A stretch of 12,467 nt of DNA from Methylobacter sp. (GTDB lineage Bacteria > Pseudomonadota > Gammaproteobacteria > Methylococcales > Methylomonadaceae), in contig JAQTLI010000034.1 in NCBI GenBank assembly GCA_028714995.1, positions 1 through 12,467 of the forward strand, written 5' to 3'. This document shows, piece by piece, positions 8,005 to 12,467 of this stretch (positions are counted from its first letter, which is position 1; each line of letters begins with the position of its first letter). The notes beneath the pieces are model-generated. The model did no database searches. It had not been told where the DNA came from and worked only from the letters and a program-made list of their open reading frames with translations. Made by a program: the position numbers and the translations under genes.

Positions 8005-8042
8005 CCGACTGCCGGGCAAAACTTAAAGCGGTGGATTTAACG

Positions 8043-8048
8043 TATAAT
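8043..8048 (+). promoter_or_regulatory. Candidate -10 box for hrpA
   Basis: TATAAT occurs 26 bp before the hrpA ATG, so transcription would start near 8055 and leave a leader of only about 20 nt. The corresponding -35 region (around 8020-8025, AACTTA) is poor, so this is tentative. Confidence 0.4.
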
Positions 8049-8074
8049 AAGTTTATTTTATCCGGCTGTATTTG

Positions 8075-11000
8075 ATGTCCACCCCCGATCTTATCAAGCA
8101 ACTTACCCATCAGTTAGCGCATTGTCTTAATCAGGACAGGCACATATTAAAGCGGCAGTTAGACCGCTATCGCAGCAAAAAATCAGTAGAAGAATTGAAC
8201 GCGCTGGCTAGCCGTATTGAAAGGTCAGTCGCGGCCAGAAACAAACGCCTCGTCAGTATTCCAGTACTTACGTTCCCTGATTTGCCGGTCACCGGCAAAA
8301 AAGATGAAATAGCCAAACTGATCCAAGAAAACCAGGTGGTGATACTGTGCGGCGAAACCGGCTCCGGTAAAACGACTCAGTTGCCCAAGATTTGCCTGTC
8401 GATAGGCCGTGGAGCTTCCGGGTTTATCGGCCATACCCAGCCTCGGCGTATTGCGGCACGCACCGTCGCTGACCGTATCGCGGAAGAGCTCGGCGAACCG
8501 ATGGGCAAGTCTGTCGGTTACAAAATCCGCTTTAACGATAAAACCCACTCAGAATCGTTAGTCAAGCTGATGACCGACGGTATTTTGCTGGCCGAGTCGC
8601 AAAATGATCCTTACTTGAATCAATACGACACCATCATCATCGATGAGGCGCATGAACGCAGCTTGAACATCGATTTCCTGATTGGTTACATGAAGTGGCT
8701 GTTGCCCAAGCGCCCCGATTTAAAGCTGATCATCACCTCTGCAACCATCGATACGGAACGCTTTTCTGATCATTTCAACAAGGCGCCGATTATCGAAGTT
8801 TCCGGGCGCACTTATCCGGTGGACGTGCGTTACCGTCCAATCGTTGCGAAGGAAGAAGCGGACGGCGAAAAAGCAACGGACGAGACTGGCGACGAACTGC
8901 AAAACGCGATACTCGATGCGGTTGACGAGCTGTACCGTGACTTGCGCGGCGACATCCTGATTTTCCTCAGCGGCGAGCGGGAAATCAGGGAAACGACCTA
9001 TTCGCTGAAAAAACACCATCCGACCCAATATGAAATCCTGCCGCTGTATTCGAAGCTCAGCGTCAGCGAGCAAGAGCGGGTGTTCAAACCCAAGGGCGGC
9101 AAGTTACGCATAGTGCTGGCTACCAACGTTGCGGAAACTTCATTGACGGTCCCCGGCATTCGCTGCGTGATCGACACCGGCCACGCCCGCATCAGTCGCT
9201 ACAGCCATCGCAGCAAAATCCAGCGTTTGCCGATTGAGCGCATCTCGCAATCCAGCGCCAATCAAAGGGCAGGGCGCTGCGGCCGTGTCGCCGAGGGTAT
9301 TTGTATCCGGCTGTATTCGCACGATGATTATTTAGCCAGACCGGAATTCACCGAGCCGGAAATCATGCGCACCAACTTGTCTGCGGTTATTTTGCAGATG
9401 ATCTCGCTGAATCTCGGCGACATCGAAGACTTCCCGTTTATTGAGCCGCCCGAAGACAAAATGATCCGTGACGGCAAAACCGCGCTGCACGAAGTCAACG
9501 CGCTGGACAAGTCGGGCAAACTGACCGAAGTCGGCAAGCAACTGGCCAAATTCCCGACCGACCCCAAGCTTGCCAGGATGCTGATAGCGGCCGCGCATGA
9601 GCATTGCCTGACCGAAGTTGCGATTATCGTTTCTGCGTTAAGCGTGCAAGACCCGCGTGAAAAACCGGCAGACAAAATGGCGCAGGCCGATCAAAAACAT
9701 GCGGCGTTTCGGCATCCCGAGTCCGACTTTTTAACGCTGTTAAATGTTTGGAATACCTACGAGGAGAAGAAAAAACACCTGTCCAACAGCAAGCTGCGCA
9801 AATACTGCACGGACAATTTCCTGTCTTATATACGGATGCGCGAGTGGTTCGACATCCACGCGCAAATTATGCAGGTGGTTAAGGGCGATTTAAAGATGAA
9901 CCCGAACACCGATGATGCAGGATATGAAAAAATCCATCGCGCCTTTTTGCCGGGCCTGTTGTCCAATATCGGTTTTCGCCATGAGCAATACGAATATCTG
10001 GGCGCAAGAGGGCTGAAGTTTTTCATATTCCCCGGTTCCGGCCTGCACAAGCTCAAGCCTAAATGGATCATGGCCGCGGAGCAGGTCGAGACCAGCAAGG
10101 TTTATGCGCGTAATGTCGCCAGGATCGAGCCGGAATGGATAGAGCAGTGCGCAGAGCACTTGGTCAAGCACAACTATTACGATCCGCATTGGGAGAAAAA
10201 ATCCGCGCGCTGCATGGTGTCTTCACGCACTTTGTTGTATGGCTTGACGCTGCAAGCAGGGCGCAAGATTCCCTATGACCATGTCGATCCCAAGGCCGCC
10301 AGGGAGATTTTTATCCGCTCGGCGCTGGTCGATCACGATTACCACAGCAACGCGCCGTTTTATGTCGCCAACCAGAAACTGCTCGAAGAAGTGGGCATGA
10401 TCCAGCACAAAGGCCGCCGGGTCGATCTGGTCGAGGACGAGCAATGGCTTTACGAATTCTACGACAGCAAATTGCCGGCCGAGGTTGTCAGCGGCGTTAC
10501 TTTGGATACCTGGCGAAAAACAGCCGAACGCACCAACCCGAAGATCCTGTTTTTAACCAAAGAGGATTTAACGCGGGAGCACGAAGAAGATTATGTCAAT
10601 GAATGGGATTTCCCGGACAGCAAGAAGATCGGCAACCTGACCATCCCGCTGCAATACCGGTTCGAGCCGGGGCATGATGAAGACGGCGTGACGGCGATCA
10701 TTCCGGTGCATCAATTGAATCAGGTCTCGCAAACGGCTTTCGACTGGCTGGTGCCGGGCTTGCTGGAAGAAAAATGCATCGCGCTGATTAAAGCCCTGCC
10801 CAAGAACATCAGGAAACATTTCGTGCCGGTGCCCGAGACCGTCAAGCAGTGTCTTGAAATCGAGCCGGATTTTAAAGGCTCGTTACAGGAATGGCTGGGC
10901 AACCGCTTGAGAAAACTGACCGGCGAGGCGATTCCGCTCAATGCCTGGAATACCGAAACCTTGACCGATCACTTGAGGATGAATTTCAGGGTCATAGACG

Positions 11001-11971
11001 ATCAAGGCAGGCTGTTGGATTACGGGCGCGACCTGAAAAAATTGCAGCTCAAGCATACCGCCAAAGCCGGGGACAGCTTCGACCAGATTGCCGCCGACGA
11101 GCTGAACTACACCGGCTGTATCGGCTGGGCATTCGACGACCTGCCGGAGACTTACCAGTTTATCCAGAAGGGCCAATCCTTTGTCGGATTCCCCGCCATA
11201 ATCGACGAAGGCGATGCGGTCGGCGTGCGCATTTTCGACACCGAGCAAAAGGCCGCGCTACAGCATCAGGCCGGATTAATGCGCCTGTTCCAGCTGCAAC
11301 TGCGTAAGGAAAGCACCTATGTGACCAAAAACATGCCGAAGTCGGCAGCGGCAGAATTAACCTATAACCGCTTGCCGAAGCATCCGCTAATTGGCAATGA
11401 TGCGGAAGTATCATTTAAAGACGACATGCTTTATTTGATCCTGCACAGCGTGTTTGTCGAAGGCCGAACCATTCGCACCCAGCAGGCCTTTGAACAAAGT
11501 TTGCAACAAAACAAAGCGGGGCTGATCGGCGCAGCCAATGAAGCCGGCAAAATCGCGCTGGAAATCATGGAGCTTTACGGCGCTATCAAAACGCAAATGA
11601 GCCGCCTGAATGCGAATGACCCGCTGGCTAAAGACATTAACGAACAGCTGGATTTTATGATCTATGCCGGTTTCATTCGCAACACGCCTTACCAGCAGCT
11701 AAAGGCCATCCCGCGCTATTTGAAGGCCGTACAATACCGGCTGGATAAACGGGATAACAATCTGCAAAAAGTCCAGGAAGTCAGCCGTTATGCGACGCGT
11801 TACTGGAAGGACGTGGAGAAGCAAGCCAAAAAAGACAAGGTTGTCCCGGAACAAGACCCGTTTCGCTGGATGCTCGAGGAACTCAGGGTGTCGCTGTTTG
11901 CCCAGCAGCTTAAGACTGCCTATCCGGTTTCTGTGAAGCGGATGGATAAGGCTTGGGATGAGCGAGGGTGA
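8075..11971 (+). CDS. hrpA: ATP-dependent RNA helicase HrpA (DEAH box)
   Basis: HrpA is a large DEAH-box RNA helicase; in E. coli it affects processing of fimbrial mRNA and has been linked to rescue of stalled or collided ribosomes. Helicase motifs, counted from ATG 8075: GETGSGKTTQ (93-102), the Ia-type QPRRIAART, DEAH (190-193), SAT (222-224), NVAETSLTVPG, and QRAGRCGR (397-404). Then come the winged-helix/ratchet region (about 420-560), an OB-like region (about 600-700) and the long HrpA-specific C-terminal domain (DUF3418) to residue 1298, near the family's usual 1300. I chose ATG 8075 over the adjoining TTG at 8072; neither has a clear Shine-Dalgarno. Codon use is richer in GCC, GGC, CTG and GAC than in infB-pnp. 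Downstream lies accessory-looking DNA and no obvious terminator. Confidence 0.96.
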   Translation: MSTPDLIKQLTHQLAHCLNQDRHILKRQLDRYRSKKSVEELNALASRIERSVAARNKRLVSIPVLTFPDLPVTGKKDEIAKLIQENQVVILCGETGSGKTTQLPKICLSIGRGASGFIGHTQPRRIAARTVADRIAEELGEPMGKSVGYKIRFNDKTHSESLVKLMTDGILLAESQNDPYLNQYDTIIIDEAHERSLNIDFLIGYMKWLLPKRPDLKLIITSATIDTERFSDHFNKAPIIEVSGRTYPVDVRYRPIVAKEEADGEKATDETGDELQNAILDAVDELYRDLRGDILIFLSGEREIRETTYSLKKHHPTQYEILPLYSKLSVSEQERVFKPKGGKLRIVLATNVAETSLTVPGIRCVIDTGHARISRYSHRSKIQRLPIERISQSSANQRAGRCGRVAEGICIRLYSHDDYLARPEFTEPEIMRTNLSAVILQMISLNLGDIEDFPFIEPPEDKMIRDGKTALHEVNALDKSGKLTEVGKQLAKFPTDPKLARMLIAAAHEHCLTEVAIIVSALSVQDPREKPADKMAQADQKHAAFRHPESDFLTLLNVWNTYEEKKKHLSNSKLRKYCTDNFLSYIRMREWFDIHAQIMQVVKGDLKMNPNTDDAGYEKIHRAFLPGLLSNIGFRHEQYEYLGARGLKFFIFPGSGLHKLKPKWIMAAEQVETSKVYARNVARIEPEWIEQCAEHLVKHNYYDPHWEKKSARCMVSSRTLLYGLTLQAGRKIPYDHVDPKAAREIFIRSALVDHDYHSNAPFYVANQKLLEEVGMIQHKGRRVDLVEDEQWLYEFYDSKLPAEVVSGVTLDTWRKTAERTNPKILFLTKEDLTREHEEDYVNEWDFPDSKKIGNLTIPLQYRFEPGHDEDGVTAIIPVHQLNQVSQTAFDWLVPGLLEEKCIALIKALPKNIRKHFVPVPETVKQCLEIEPDFKGSLQEWLGNRLRKLTGEAIPLNAWNTETLTDHLRMNFRVIDDQGRLLDYGRDLKKLQLKHTAKAGDSFDQIAADELNYTGCIGWAFDDLPETYQFIQKGQSFVGFPAIIDEGDAVGVRIFDTEQKAALQHQAGLMRLFQLQLRKESTYVTKNMPKSAAAELTYNRLPKHPLIGNDAEVSFKDDMLYLILHSVFVEGRTIRTQQAFEQSLQQNKAGLIGAANEAGKIALEIMELYGAIKTQMSRLNANDPLAKDINEQLDFMIYAGFIRNTPYQQLKAIPRYLKAVQYRLDKRDNNLQKVQEVSRYATRYWKDVEKQAKKDKVVPEQDPFRWMLEELRVSLFAQQLKTAYPVSVKRMDKAWDERG

Positions 11972-12151
11972 TTTTGGTTTGTGATGGCGTGGGCTTGGGT
12001 GTCGTGTTTGGTTACACTATGTCCTATTGTTGTATAGTAGGCTCAATAAAAACAATTAATTAGATGAACGCATGAAGGATGTATAACAAACCAAGTTTTT
12101 TATAAGATAGACGATGTGATACTCTCAAGCCCGCGTAATTTATGGTGAAGA

Positions 12152-12367
12152 ATGTTTTATTATCGATTTAGACCATTTTCTGAATTAAGCATAAAAGAAC
12201 TTATTTACAATGAGATCTTTTTCACCTCTATAGATGAATGTAATGACCCATTTGATAGCAAAGCCTTTTATGAGTTCAGTGATCGAGTAGATTACTGGCG
12301 TAATATACTTAAAATAGTTGGCGATAAAATTGATGGGCTTGATGAGATGTTGATTAATCTGTATTAG
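12152..12367 (+). pseudogene. N-terminal fragment of a DUF2971 family protein
   Basis: This 71-codon frame starts with YYRFRPFSELSIKELIYNEI then FFTSIDECNDPFDSKAFYEF, which matches the N-terminus of DUF2971 proteins as I know them (Y-K/R-F-R-x-F, then N-x-I-x-F-(S/T)-S, then NDPFD). Those proteins are generally 200-350 residues, so only about the first quarter remains. An in-frame TGA at 12146-12148 precludes an upstream start; GGTGA at 12144-12148 is a ribosome binding site at rather short spacing. The frame ends at TAG 12365, exactly where the sequence changes to what looks like an insertion sequence end, and the following frame shows no DUF2971 likeness. DUF2971 has no firm function. Base composition is far AT-richer than hrpA, suggesting a gene acquired separately. 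It could still be a genuine short protein, which I think less likely. Confidence 0.6.
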
Positions 12368-12380
12368 TTCAGACTTAACC

Positions 12381-12430
12381 TGACACTGCTCTTGAAATGA
12401 GAGAGGGTTACTGGTGAGATAGAAGTGTCA
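12381..12430. repeat. Inverted repeat TGACACTGCT / AGAAGTGTCA
   Basis: TGACACTGCT (12381-12390) and AGAAGTGTCA (12421-12430) are inverted copies with one mismatch in ten, separated by 30 nt. They lie in the suspected insertion sequence end and could be transposase binding sites or an RNA stem. The arms interleave with those of the repeat at 12403-12462, so the two stems could only coexist as a pseudoknot. Confidence 0.6.
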
Positions 12431-12462
12431 TATTTTTATCAAACCCTAAAGAGGTAACCCTC
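12403..12462 (+). repeat. Inverted repeat covering the translation start region of the terminal ORF
   Basis: GAGGGTTAC (12403-12411) is perfectly complementary to GTAACCCTC (12454-12462). The right arm touches the Shine-Dalgarno AAGAGG (12449-12454) and runs up to the ATG at 12463. An RNA containing both arms would fold the ribosome binding region into a 9-bp stem. A transcript starting inside the 42-nt loop would not. Confidence 0.65.
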
Positions 12463-12465
12463 ATG
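12449..12465 (+). promoter_or_regulatory. Ribosome binding site and start codon of a gene running off the window
   Basis: AAGAGG (12449-12454) lies 8 nt before an ATG at 12463, a normal arrangement for a start. The gene continues beyond the window; only ATG and two further bases are visible, so the product cannot be read. Context suggests a transposase. A possible -10 (TATTTT, 12431-12436) lies between the arms of the nearby inverted repeat. Confidence 0.5.
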
Positions 12466-12467
12466 CT

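Larger units (their letters stand above)
12368..12467. mobile_element. Probable left end of an insertion sequence (family not assigned)
   Basis: From about 12368 to the window edge the sequence contains no DUF2971 coding, carries two crossing inverted repeats, and ends in a Shine-Dalgarno site and ATG as expected for a transposase gene. The exact boundary, terminal repeat and target duplication cannot be seen because the other end is outside. TTCAGACTTAACCTGACACT near the border may be the terminal repeat. I cannot name the family with confidence, and the region might instead be the upstream region of an ordinary gene. Confidence 0.5.

Noticed and set aside
7930..8040. 36-codon frame upstream of hrpA
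   Set aside because: No ribosome binding site, no recognisable protein features, and it overlaps the AT-rich inverted repeat; most likely chance.
7781..8071. Riboswitch or small RNA in the ispG-hrpA gap
   Set aside because: No known riboswitch core or terminator could be recognised; only short palindromic pieces such as CCCATTTTGGG are present.
10883..11307. Overlapping frames on both strands within the hrpA C-terminal region
   Set aside because: They arise from GC-rich codon use in hrpA, which leaves few stops in other frames; the hrpA frame is intact and matches the family.
1..12467. tRNA or rRNA genes and CRISPR arrays
   Set aside because: No cloverleaf with a TTC-loop signature, no rRNA motifs and no regularly spaced repeats were seen.

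Overview
The window is a chromosomal segment of a gammaproteobacterium. The gene order infB-rbfA-truB-rpsO-pnp is the classic gammaproteobacterial translation and RNA-turnover cluster, and the protein sequences resemble their E. coli counterparts closely in every motif checked. A neighbouring ispG of the longer form and a large hrpA would fit an environmental lineage such as the Methylococcales, but that placement is an impression from the protein sequences and is not demonstrated here.

Layout. Bases 1-2516 hold infB (translation initiation factor IF2), cut at its 5' end by the window edge. rbfA and truB follow at 5-bp spacings, so the three are one transcription and translation unit. A 155-bp leader with two hairpins, the second terminator-like, separates truB from rpsO. 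A strong hairpin terminator separates rpsO from pnp, which starts at GTG. Three hairpins lie in the 158 bp between pnp and the convergent ispG (6563-7780, minus strand); one is a 16-bp perfect stem with A and T tracts on both sides that should stop transcription from both directions. The divergent region between ispG and hrpA carries a perfect TATAAT for each gene and an AT-rich inverted repeat. hrpA (8075-11971) encodes a 1298-residue DEAH-box RNA helicase, with codon use visibly richer in G and C than the genes before it.

The last 500 bp are different. A G/T-rich stretch follows hrpA, then AT-rich DNA with a 71-codon fragment matching the N-terminus of DUF2971 proteins. It stops abruptly where a segment begins that looks like the left end of an insertion sequence: crossing inverted repeats, a Shine-Dalgarno site and an ATG at the window edge. 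The arrangement suggests that an unidentified insertion sequence cut a DUF2971 gene.

How the genes work together: IF2 starts translation, RbfA matures the 30S subunit, TruB modifies tRNA U55, S15 organises the 16S central domain, and PNPase degrades RNA. HrpA is an RNA helicase acting on mRNA and stalled ribosomes. IspG belongs to the separate MEP isoprenoid pathway. Most of the window is conserved housekeeping DNA; I found no complete undescribed system. The best leads are the right-hand junction and the rpsO leader.
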